Below are positions 1 through 6,473 of a stretch of DNA of 64,000 bases, in pieces. The DNA comes from a virus. The notes below the pieces were generated by a model. It saw nothing but the letters and a program-made list of their open reading frames with translations. It was not told the origin of the DNA and searched no databases. The stretch covers positions 1 through 64,000 of the IMG/VR virus record IMGVR_UViG_3300021432_000002. The stretch is one strand, 5' to 3'. Both the position numbers and the translations under genes were made by a program. Each line of letters starts with the position of its first letter. Within the stretch, counting starts at the first letter, position 1.

Positions 1-57
1 GCGCTTATGATGGTTTACTTCGCGCCAGTCAGGGCAGTCGCGGGCTATCAGGTCTAA
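1..57 (+). CDS. C-terminal end of a gene cut by the window edge
   Basis: Frame 1 is open from the first base to TAA at 55-57 and gives 18 residues ending in AVAGYQV. Nothing in it is recognisable. It could be the tail of a virion gene lying between the portal block at the right end of the window and the scaffold gene at 911. It is too short for certainty and may be non-coding. Confidence 0.3.
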   Translation, partial: ALMMVYFAPVRAVAGYQV

Positions 58-80
58 GGGAACAATTTTATAATTTTGTT

Positions 81-89
81 CTTGACAAG
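81..89 (+). promoter_or_regulatory. CTTGACAAG box, candidate promoter or operator of the capsid operon
   Basis: The sequence CTTGACAAG contains a perfect -35-like TTGACA and is preceded by an A/T-rich stretch with TATAAT at 69-74. No convincing -10 lies 16-18 bases downstream. The same nine bases occur in three other gene-free spots at operon heads (reverse strand at 44866, 48305 and 53453), and shorter CTTGACA versions occur at 48406 and 54044. It may be a -35 element or a protein-binding site. Confidence 0.5.
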
Positions 90-141
90 CCTTCCCGCTT
101 CCTGTTTCACTCTCATTCGTAGGATTCGTGACCGAGATTCA

Positions 142-236
142 CCCATCGGATGCCTCCGAGGGATGATTCGACCGGGCGGCCCGCGCAGACGACAGTTGGG
201 ACTTCCTCCTTCCTGTTCTCTGACGCGGGCTTTTTT
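142..236 (+). terminator. Leader hairpin and intrinsic-terminator-like structure ahead of the capsid operon
   Basis: A first hairpin pairs TCGGA (146-150) with TCCGA (155-159) around a four-base loop and extends as CCC/GGG past a bulged A. A second stem pairs GCCCGCG (179-185) with CGCGGGC (224-230) and is followed at once by six T residues (231-236), as in a rho-independent terminator, although the loop is long (38 bases). It lies between the promoter-like box at 81 and the first gene at 264, so it could act as an attenuator or an antitermination target for late genes. Confidence 0.5.
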
Positions 237-263
237 ATTTCTACCTTACGAAAGGAGATGCCA

Positions 264-326
264 ATGAACAGCAACTCTCGCTTCGACGCCAACCGCAAGC
301 GCCACAAGAAAGGCGGGCACAAGTAG
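264..326 (+). CDS. Very small basic protein (20 aa)
   Basis: An ATG at 264 follows a good ribosome binding site (AAAGGAG at 251-257). The product is MNSNSRFDANRKRHKKGGHK, almost half of it basic residues. It is the first of several tiny Lys/Arg-rich proteins in the capsid region (also 439, 4708 and 4891). Such proteins could bind packaged DNA or be minor capsid components; that is inference. I recognise no family. Confidence 0.55.
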   Translation: MNSNSRFDANRKRHKKGGHK

Positions 327-330
327 CAAT

Positions 331-392
331 CCCTCGCCTGGAAACGAGTCCCCTTAGCAGGGATTCCCCAGACGGGTCAACCGAGGCGAGGG
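331..392 (+). other. Compact three-way-junction-like RNA element between small genes
   Basis: A perfect nine-base inverted repeat (CCCTCGCCT at 331-339, AGGCGAGGG at 384-392) encloses two further stems. The first is GAGTCCC/GGGATTC (346-352 with 360-366, one G-U pair). The second is CCC/GGG (367-369 with 374-376) around a four-base loop. It lies wholly in the 112-base gap between two small genes. It could be an RNA processing or stabilising element or a translational spacer. Confidence 0.4.
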
Positions 393-438
393 CGGCCCAC
401 TACCAACCGCCCTCACCAATTCCGAAGGAGGAAATCAG

Positions 439-603
439 ATGGCAGGCTACGGTCGTAAATCCAAGCGCGGCGGATTCGTCGGCAACCTAGCGAAGCTCGG
501 CGGCTCGCGCCACAAGCTCCAGCTCGCCGGCGATATGCGCCCCGAGAACACCGTTCATCCCCACTATAAAAAGGGCGTCAAGCAAGCGCACAAGAAAGTT
601 TAG
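439..603 (+). CDS. Small basic protein (54 aa)
   Basis: The ATG at 439 follows AAGGAGG at 425-431 with good spacing. The 54-residue product starts MAGYGRKSKRGGFVGN and is rich in Lys, Arg, Gly and His, with no acidic stretch and no membrane segment. It sits in the run of small genes just before the scaffold. A nucleic-acid-binding or minor capsid role fits its charge but is inference; no family was recognised. Confidence 0.65.
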   Translation: MAGYGRKSKRGGFVGNLAKLGGSRHKLQLAGDMRPENTVHPHYKKGVKQAHKKV

Positions 604-608
604 AATGA

Positions 609-899
609 ATGGCTTCTCCCTCCAACGCGCTTACTCCCCCGCCCTCGCCGGACGGCCAGCCCCAGCAGTCTCCCACTGCTCCGGCTTCGGCTTCGCCCGC
701 GCCTCCTCAGCCTTCGCCGCAGATGCAGCAAGGCACGCAGGACGTAATCGAAATCGTCCAAAAGCTGCGCGGACTCGCCAAGGCGCACCCGAAGGTCGCG
801 CCGTCGATAGCCAAAATCAACGATTTGATGCGGGAAGTGCTTGCGGGAATGATGGAGTCGCAGACTCCGGCGGAACCGCAGGCTCCGCCGAACGCATGA
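609..899 (+). CDS. Small Pro/Ala-rich virion-region protein with TPPPSP motif
   Basis: This 96-residue protein has a disordered N-terminal half, very rich in Pro, Ala, Ser and Gln (residues 1-45), and a helical C-terminal half (about 46-85). Residues 9-14 read TPPPSP. The same motif recurs in the ejection-type proteins at 27311 and 29116 and in the 54161 protein. It lies between small basic genes and the scaffold gene, with a stop at 897-899 and the next start at 911. The competing overlapping frame (605-907) lacks this motif and has less natural composition. Function unknown; probably a head assembly factor. Confidence 0.6.
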   Translation: MASPSNALTPPPSPDGQPQQSPTAPASASPAPPQPSPQMQQGTQDVIEIVQKLRGLAKAHPKVAPSIAKINDLMREVLAGMMESQTPAEPQAPPNA

Positions 900-910
900 A
901 GGAGTAAGCG

Positions 911-1756
911 ATGCAAACTTACGCGGAATATCTACAGTCTCTTGGGGCCAGCGCGGAGGACGTCAAATTGATGGATACTCCTGTAGCGCGCCGAGCATAC
1001 GACGCGCTCCAGAAGCAGGCCGCTGATGCGCTTGCGGAAGCCGAACGACAGAAGGCCGGAGCGGATGCCTATCATGTCAAGGTGGATGACTGGTTCAAGA
1101 CTCACGACGCCGAATTCAAGACGGTCGAGCAGCAACTCATCGCCGCTCGCGCGAAAGCCGCTTCCTTCGAGTCCGCTCTCCGCACCATCAACGACCGGGG
1201 CATCATCGACGTGACGAAAGACCTCGGGCTGAATCTCGACGCTCCCGCCCCCGCAGCCAAAAAGGATGAACCCGTGGCCATCGACACCTCCAAGTTCGTG
1301 ACCACCGATGCTGTCCTCCAGCTCGCCGAGCGCGAGGCCGAATCCATCGCCATGATGTCGGACATTGCCGCCGAGCACGTCTACCTTTTCGGCGCTCCTC
1401 TTCGCAACGCGCGGGAACTCCGCAAGGAAGCCACCACTCGCAAGGTGTCCCTCGAACAGGTGTGGATGGAGAAGTACAAGGTGCCGGAGGCGCGCACCGC
1501 GAAGGAAGCCGCGACCGCGAAGGCGGCAGAGGATACCCTCCGCGCTAAAATCACCGAGGAAGTCACCGCGAAACTCGCGTCGCAGTACGGCAACCCGGAC
1601 CTCCGCCCCCTCGAACCTTCCCGCTCCTTCCTCATCCCCAACAAGGACCGCGGGCGCGACAAGGCTCCGTGGGAGCTGGGCACGGACGGCGACAGCGGAT
1701 CGAATGACAGGGTGCGGCGGGCCACCGCGAACGCAATGAAGGCGGGAGTTCACTAG
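911..1756 (+). CDS. Probable capsid scaffolding protein
   Basis: This 281-residue protein sits directly upstream of the major capsid gene, the usual place for a scaffold. It is mostly charged alpha-helix: residues 20-100 look like a coiled coil rich in Ala, Glu, Gln and Lys, followed by an Ala/Pro linker near 110-118 and a second helical block to about 225. The C-terminal 60 residues are Arg/Lys-rich, as expected for the coat-binding end of a scaffold. Scaffolds guide procapsid assembly and leave before or during DNA packaging. No direct sequence motif proves this; the call rests on position, length and composition. Confidence 0.7.
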   Translation: MQTYAEYLQSLGASAEDVKLMDTPVARRAYDALQKQAADALAEAERQKAGADAYHVKVDDWFKTHDAEFKTVEQQLIAARAKAASFESALRTINDRGIIDVTKDLGLNLDAPAPAAKKDEPVAIDTSKFVTTDAVLQLAEREAESIAMMSDIAAEHVYLFGAPLRNARELRKEATTRKVSLEQVWMEKYKVPEARTAKEAATAKAAEDTLRAKITEEVTAKLASQYGNPDLRPLEPSRSFLIPNKDRGRDKAPWELGTDGDSGSNDRVRRATANAMKAGVH

Positions 1757-1793
1757 AGTTTGAGTTCTTGATTTCGTAGTGAGGAGACGCTAG

Positions 1794-2942
1794 ATGGCAG
1801 ACCCACTTTTTGACCAGCTCTCATCGACGACGCTGGCGGACCTCAGGGAAGATGTGCTTTACGACAATTTTTTCGTCGATTCGGCCTGGCTCCGCAAGCT
1901 CCGGGTGAGCGGCGCGCTGGATGAGTTCTTGGGCGGCACCATCATGCAGACGCCGTTCCAGTACAACCGCGTGAACGGCGGCGCCATCGCCCCTGGCTCG
2001 GACATCTCGGTCCTCCAGAATCAAATCCTCGCCTCGACCGCCTTCGTGCCGAAGGAGTACATCGAGCAGATTCCGCTCAACCTCTTCCGCACGAACGTCA
2101 TCCAGGGTTCCGGCCCAGCCGTCAAAATTAAAGAAGTCGATGCCTACATGACCAACGCGGTCCAGGCGCTCAACACGGACATCGCCATCGACTTCTACCG
2201 CCACGGGCAATCCATCACCGGCTCGAATCGCCTCATCTTCATCAACGGCATTTCCGAGGCCCTGAACGACGGCATCAATCCATCCTGGGACGGCAACACC
2301 TTCACCACTTACGGCGGCCAGCTCCGGAACGGCGTCATCGGCAACGTGCTGAACAGCGTCCCCATCTGGGCAGGCTCCGCGACCGGCGCGACGGGCCAAA
2401 TCACCTACAAGGTGCTGGTCGAAGCCTACCTGAATTGCGTGCAGCGTCCGGACATTGGACTCTGCAACAAGGCCCTCTTCGCCTACCTGCTCGAACGGCA
2501 GGAGCCGAAGCAGCGGTTCGAGACGCAAACCGATGTCTCCATCGGGCTGTCCGGACTCAAGCTGCTGGACGCGATGATTTTCGAGGACAAGCTGGCGCCA
2601 TCGACGAAATACGGCACCATCCTGCCGTCCGGACTCTCGCAGACGACCTCCATCAAGCCGTCCACTTTCACCCTTGCGAACCTGACCGCCGCGCAGACTG
2701 CCATATCGAACTTCCCGACCGGCGGCGGGCAGACCATCAATCCCGGCGAGCCGTTCTTCTGGCTGCGCGCGAAGGGCTGGAAACTCCGCCCCTCGTCCGA
2801 CCCGGAGTATAACTTTAACTTTACCCCTCCGATAAGGTCGCAAACGAATGCTGACCTTATTGTCATGTTCCTGAAAGCCGCCCTGAACTGTTATAGTACG
2901 TCACCAAGAGATAATAGTCAGATAATCGGCGCGGGGTTCTGA
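1794..2942 (+). CDS. Major capsid protein, probably HK97 fold
   Basis: The 382-residue product follows the scaffold gene. It has the look of a coat protein: few Cys, many Asn/Gly/Thr, an N-terminal helical arm (MADPLFDQLSSTTLADLRED), a central beta-rich domain, and the segment LNTDIAIDFYRHGQ that resembles the spine-helix region of P22/phi29-like coats. The HK97 fold is inferred, not shown. The last 35 codons change in base composition towards A/T and contain a perfect inverted repeat (ATAAGGTC 2832-2839, GACCTTAT 2853-2860). A PD-(D/E)XK nuclease gene begins only 33 bases later, so the tail may have been altered by that insertion. Confidence 0.8.
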   Translation: MADPLFDQLSSTTLADLREDVLYDNFFVDSAWLRKLRVSGALDEFLGGTIMQTPFQYNRVNGGAIAPGSDISVLQNQILASTAFVPKEYIEQIPLNLFRTNVIQGSGPAVKIKEVDAYMTNAVQALNTDIAIDFYRHGQSITGSNRLIFINGISEALNDGINPSWDGNTFTTYGGQLRNGVIGNVLNSVPIWAGSATGATGQITYKVLVEAYLNCVQRPDIGLCNKALFAYLLERQEPKQRFETQTDVSIGLSGLKLLDAMIFEDKLAPSTKYGTILPSGLSQTTSIKPSTFTLANLTAAQTAISNFPTGGGQTINPGEPFFWLRAKGWKLRPSSDPEYNFNFTPPIRSQTNADLIVMFLKAALNCYSTSPRDNSQIIGAGF

Positions 2943-2975
2943 AGCGTAGTACAATCGAGCCAGAGGTGGCTCAGG

Positions 2976-3611
2976 ATGCGAGACGCAAAACACGCAGCGT
3001 TCACGGGGAGGGCGGGAGAATTGACCGTCGCGGCGCAACTTCTCTTGCGCGACATATCTGTTTTCTTTCCACATGTGGATACCGGCTGTGACCTGATGAC
3101 TGAATCCGGTTGTCGGCTGCAAGTAAAATGCGCTCATCTTTACAGCCACAAGAATGGACCGCGCTACTCCTTTCCGTTGCCCAAGACGCGCAGGATTCCC
3201 AACTCAGACAAGACGACGAAGTTAATTACCAGAAAGTCTTTCGCTGAGGTCTGTCACTTCGTGGTCTTTTGGGGCATTGAGCAGAATCGTTTCTGGGTTG
3301 TCCCCGCTAATTTGTGTGACGAAGTAACGGGGGTTGAACTAGGGCTAGAAAACAATTATAAAAGGTTCGCTGGCAGTCTCGCGGACATGCGTGAGATGAA
3401 GAGGCTCGGATATTCCGTTGGGAAGATTGCCAAGCACTACGACATGCAGCGTACTAGTGTCCAGCAATTTTTGGACTCCGATAAGGAGTTCATTGACGAG
3501 ACTGCGGTTTCTCAGATGCGAGCCTGCGAAGGTCGCTGGGACTTCATCCTGAATTTCACTCCATCCGCCGTTGCTCAAGAGGCTCCGGCGAACGAGCAGA
3601 AGGAGCAATAA
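2976..3611 (+). CDS. PD-(D/E)XK homing-endonuclease-like protein with C-terminal HTH
   Basis: The 211-residue protein has an N-terminal nuclease core: GRAGE at about residues 11-15, then VDTGCD and LQVK at about 36-53. This is the E...D...(E/Q)xK arrangement of PD-(D/E)XK nucleases, with Gln in place of the usual Glu. Such cores are known in group I intron-type homing endonucleases. A helix-turn-helix-like segment follows (about residues 146-165, YSVGKIAKHYDMQRTSVQQF). It interrupts the capsid gene cluster, and its codon use is visibly more A/T-rich than its neighbours, which points to recent arrival. It is likely a free-standing homing endonuclease that targets capsid genes of related phages. 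Confidence 0.7.
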   Translation: MRDAKHAAFTGRAGELTVAAQLLLRDISVFFPHVDTGCDLMTESGCRLQVKCAHLYSHKNGPRYSFPLPKTRRIPNSDKTTKLITRKSFAEVCHFVVFWGIEQNRFWVVPANLCDEVTGVELGLENNYKRFAGSLADMREMKRLGYSVGKIAKHYDMQRTSVQQFLDSDKEFIDETAVSQMRACEGRWDFILNFTPSAVAQEAPANEQKEQ

Positions 3612-3612
3612 T

Positions 3613-4278
3613 ATGGCCGGTGGAATGCTCACAAAACAAGCCGATTTCCTGACCGCGAAGTTCCTCAATCAGGTGAACGACACCGCTGCTGGGGGCGTCA
3701 TCGTCTCGCTTCCCGCCGGCGCGCCTTCGCCCGCCGTGTCGCAAACCCTCCCCGGCGACCGCATCGTCCTCGACGACGCCACGGCCCTCGCGCTCTCTGG
3801 CATCCCAACCGGCTTGTCCACCGTGCAAAATCTCTACGGCGGCGTCTACATGTACGTCCAGACGCTCTCCTCCTCGACCGCTGCGCCTGCTTTGGGGGCG
3901 ATTGCCTTCTGGCGTACTACTGACCTCGGCTCCGGAGCCACGCCTCAATATCAATGCTCGGCAGACGCTTTGCCGACGACCGCCATTCCGGTCTACATCG
4001 CCGGCATCTTCATCAACGCCATCACCAAGGGCAACTTCGGCTGGATTCAGGTCGCGGGCCTTGCAACCGTGCTGCCAGATTCCGCGCTGACCGCCACGAC
4101 CGCTGGCGCATGGGCTTCCGCGAAAGTCTCCGCAGCCGTGGCCTCGACCGCCGACGCGGGCGCGGTCATCGGCGTCGTGACTCTTCCCGCGCAGCTTGGC
4201 GTGTGGATTGGCACACCGGCGGCCTCCACGCTCAATCCATGCTTGCTTACCCGCGGATTGTTTGGCGGGCGCGTTTAG
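3613..4278 (+). CDS. Head protein, possibly decoration or capsid fibre
   Basis: The start at 3613 has AGGAG eight bases upstream (3601-3605) and is preferred over an upstream in-frame ATG at 3571 that would lie inside the nuclease gene. The 221-residue product is rich in Ala, Thr, Val, Ser and Gly with few charges, as in beta-structured exterior head proteins. Position just after the coat gene suggests a decoration or head-fibre protein. No motif was recognised. Confidence 0.6.
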   Translation: MAGGMLTKQADFLTAKFLNQVNDTAAGGVIVSLPAGAPSPAVSQTLPGDRIVLDDATALALSGIPTGLSTVQNLYGGVYMYVQTLSSSTAAPALGAIAFWRTTDLGSGATPQYQCSADALPTTAIPVYIAGIFINAITKGNFGWIQVAGLATVLPDSALTATTAGAWASAKVSAAVASTADAGAVIGVVTLPAQLGVWIGTPAASTLNPCLLTRGLFGGRV

Positions 4279-4287
4279 GAGAGACTG

Positions 4288-4695
4288 ATGGGACTTCACC
4301 CGCTTCCTGGCTATCCGTGCCCCAATGAAAAGGGCGGTTATGATTGGGTTGGGGACGTGGACGGCCCAACTAGCTATGTCAACAGCGGAACCTTTGGCAC
4401 GTCCGGCCAGCAACTCAACGCACAGGACTTCGGCTTCGGGGGATTCGAGATCGTGGATGCGCCCGCTCTCAGCAGCGACGGTGTGAACGACATCGTGCTG
4501 GTGATGGGCGCGACCACCGGAGGAGCGACGGCTTTGTCGCCTTCACCTGGGGCGGGCCAGTCCGGTCCCGCTGTCCAGACCGCGGTGCTGCATTGGTTCA
4601 CGGCCATCCGCGGCGTGGGAGCCAACCCGACCGAGGTAGCGAACGCCACGAATCTCAGCGCGAAAATGGTCCGCTTGCGTATTGCGGGAGTCTAA
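4288..4695 (+). CDS. Small virion structural protein (135 aa)
   Basis: This product has Gly, Ala, Pro and aromatic residues, few charges and no membrane segment. Its start is nine bases after the previous stop, with AGGAGA at 4278-4283. It lies between the putative decoration gene and small basic genes. The C-terminal end (NLSAKMVRLRIAGV) looks like a closing beta strand. It is probably a minor head protein; no family was recognised. Confidence 0.6.
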   Translation: MGLHPLPGYPCPNEKGGYDWVGDVDGPTSYVNSGTFGTSGQQLNAQDFGFGGFEIVDAPALSSDGVNDIVLVMGATTGGATALSPSPGAGQSGPAVQTAVLHWFTAIRGVGANPTEVANATNLSAKMVRLRIAGV

Positions 4696-4707
4696 GGAGG
4701 CATCATC

Positions 4708-4878
4708 ATGCACGGAGTCTGGGCCGGAATGGGCCACGAAAAGGAACCGAAGCAGCCGCATGGCCCGAAGGAGCGCGGCAAGACGGTCATTCACTCGCAC
4801 TCGCACCGCCCGAAGCGCCGCATCAAAGGCGCGGCTATGCGCCCCAAGGTTCACGGCAAGCGCGAATCCAAACGCTAG
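4708..4878 (+). CDS. Small His/Lys/Arg-rich protein (56 aa)
   Basis: An ATG at 4708 follows TAAGGAGG at 4693-4700. The product starts MHGVWAGMGHEKEPKQPHG and is dominated by Lys, Arg, His, Gly and Pro. Like the genes at 264, 439 and 4891 it is a tiny basic protein placed among head genes, suggesting DNA contact inside the capsid. That role is inference. Confidence 0.6.
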   Translation: MHGVWAGMGHEKEPKQPHGPKERGKTVIHSHSHRPKRRIKGAAMRPKVHGKRESKR

Positions 4879-4890
4879 GAGCCTGCGTGT

Positions 4891-5028
4891 GTGGCCTACA
4901 AGACTAAACTTTCTCTCCCCAAACCCACTACCGCGTCCAGCGCGTACCCGCGCACGATAACCTTCTCCGGCCCCAAGTCCAAGCGCAGCCTGAAAATCAA
5001 ATCCGCTCCCAAGAGGGGGAGGCTCTGA
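4891..5028 (+). CDS. Small basic protein with GTG start (45 aa)
   Basis: A GTG at 4891 follows GGAG at 4878-4881, and the frame ends in TGA at 5026-5028, sharing one base with the next ATG. The 45-residue product begins MAYKTKLSLPKPTTASSAYP and ends KSAPKRGRL, strongly Lys/Arg/Pro/Ser-rich. Translation is probably coupled to the connector gene. Function unknown. Confidence 0.55.
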   Translation: MAYKTKLSLPKPTTASSAYPRTITFSGPKSKRSLKIKSAPKRGRL

Positions 5029-6005
5029 TGTCCTTCCTCACCATGTATTCAGAGCTGCGCGGAGCCGTGCCCAAAATCCCCATCGACTTCTGCAAGACGC
5101 TCATCAACCGCGCCTACCGTGACGTGCGCGAGTCGAATCTGTGGTCCTTCAATCTCTTCGAGTCCTCTTGGATAACGCCTCCGCTCATCAACTCCGGAAC
5201 GGTGACGGCGACTCAAGGTTCCGCCGCCCTCCTGTTCGACGCTACCGCGCTTGCGGCCCTGAACGCGGGCACCACGGCCTACTCGTTCATCACGCAGCGC
5301 CAGTTCCGTATCGGCGTCGGGGGCATCTACTCCCTCATCACTTTCAATTCTGGCACGGGAGCCGCAACCCTCGACCGCCCGTTCGCGGACCCCGGTGGCG
5401 CGGGACTCTCCTACCAAGTCTACCAGCTCTACTACGCCGCTCCGTTCCTCGACCATCGCGTGTGGCTGTCCGTCCGCAATCCGCAGATGTTCATCGACCT
5501 CGACCTCACCAAGACTCGCGCATGGGTGGACGCTTCCGACCCGCAGCGGTCGTGGTATCAGTTCCCGACAGTCGTCGTTCCCTACGCGCATGACACCCGC
5601 CCTGGCTCGTCCACACTCGGCTATCCCCTATTCGAGCTATGGGGCCAGCCTGTCGCTCCCTTCACCTATCAGTGCTACGGCCTTCGCAACGGGATCGACC
5701 TAGCCCTTCCCGGCGACACCCTTCCGCAGCCGCTCGACGAGGATCTCATCCTCTCCCGCGCGAAGCGCCTCGCCTACGAGTGGTCCGAGGCCAACAAGGA
5801 CATCACTCCGCGCTCCTCCGGCCCAGACTTCCGCTTCCTCATCGGGGACGCGGACAAGAAGTTCCGTGAGTTGAAGGTTCAATATCGCAAGCAGGACAGG
5901 GAGTTCGTGCTGAATTTCTTCGCGGCGCACCGACCACTGGATACGAGTCGGATTGGTTTTTATAACACATTGGCCGGATTTGGTGGCCCTACAGCCCAGA
6001 TCTAA
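5028..6005 (+). CDS. Head-tail connector/adaptor-like protein
   Basis: This 325-residue protein opens with a helical segment (MSFLTMYSELRGAVPKIPID, then CKTLINRAYRDVRE) of the type found in ring-forming adaptor proteins of short-tailed phages such as P22 gp4. A beta domain follows (about residues 50-150), then a long C-terminal helical part (about 230-300). It follows the head genes, where an adaptor is expected. A second protein with a similar opening is at 19990. The last 17 bases overlap the 3' end of an antisense HNH gene. The family call is from architecture only. Confidence 0.55.
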   Translation: MSFLTMYSELRGAVPKIPIDFCKTLINRAYRDVRESNLWSFNLFESSWITPPLINSGTVTATQGSAALLFDATALAALNAGTTAYSFITQRQFRIGVGGIYSLITFNSGTGAATLDRPFADPGGAGLSYQVYQLYYAAPFLDHRVWLSVRNPQMFIDLDLTKTRAWVDASDPQRSWYQFPTVVVPYAHDTRPGSSTLGYPLFELWGQPVAPFTYQCYGLRNGIDLALPGDTLPQPLDEDLILSRAKRLAYEWSEANKDITPRSSGPDFRFLIGDADKKFRELKVQYRKQDREFVLNFFAAHRPLDTSRIGFYNTLAGFGGPTAQI

Positions 6006-6465
6006 CTATATGAGGACGCCTTTTATCTCTGAACAGAGTCCAACAAGCGCGACATTCGCGGTTGCCCTCTTTGTCTATATGTGTGTTCTCCTTGGTGTAT
6101 TCGTGTCCATGAGGACAATGCGTTCTACTCGCATTGATAGCTGCGATGGTTTCTCCCTTGAGTATGTTCTCCCTGTGCGTGATTGTCTCCAAATGGCTTG
6201 GATTTACACAGTAAGGTATATTACACAGGTGATTAACCTCCAATCCTTTGGGAATTTCTCCAATAAAGTGTTGGTAGGCGAACCTGTGTGCTGCGACGAA
6301 GCGAGTGCGGCCCTTGTCCTTGTGACTGAAGAGAATTCCGTAGCCAATTCCTTCGTGGTATCTAGTGCCCGCTCGGGTGCCTGTCCATTCCCAGCATCCA
6401 GTAACCAAGTTCACCTTGAATTTCTCAAGAAAGCGTTCAAGTATGGGACGCCGTTTTGGAGGCAT
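5989..6465 (-). CDS. HNH homing endonuclease, antisense to the structural operon
   Basis: The 158-residue protein has a classic phage HNH layout. CWEWTG (about residues 24-29) and AHRFAYQHFIGEIP (about 62-75) are followed by the catalytic core VNHLCNIPYCVNPSHLE (about 80-96) with its His/Asn/His, then two zinc-binding pairs (CPHGHEYT and CRAC). It cuts or nicks DNA and usually spreads by homing. It is the only minus-strand gene in the 31-kb structural block. Its start codon (6463-6465) lies nine bases from the opposing start of the tail-spike gene, and its 3' end overlaps the connector gene. The region is A/T-richer than its neighbours. No good ribosome binding site precedes its ATG. Confidence 0.85.
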   Translation of the reverse strand: MPPKRRPILERFLEKFKVNLVTGCWEWTGTRAGTRYHEGIGYGILFSHKDKGRTRFVAAHRFAYQHFIGEIPKGLEVNHLCNIPYCVNPSHLETITHRENILKGETIAAINASRTHCPHGHEYTKENTHIDKEGNRECRACWTLFRDKRRPHIVRSGL

Positions 6466-6473
6466 AGAGCGCT

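Noticed and set aside
76-267. Open frame over the leader of the capsid operon
   Set aside because: It runs through the promoter box, the hairpins and the terminator, has no ribosome site and an Arg/Pro-rich, Cys-containing composition unlike real genes here.
331-392. Hammerhead ribozyme
   Set aside because: GAAA and three stems are present, but the required CTGANGA core is absent.
932-1753. Long minus-strand frame opposite the scaffold gene
   Set aside because: Its composition mirrors the codon bias of the plus-strand gene (Gly/Arg/Val-rich), and it has no start signal.
2820-3612. Group I intron in the capsid gene
   Set aside because: The S-like phrase has no matching R partner nearby and the next gene starts cleanly with its own ribosome site, so no second exon is evident.
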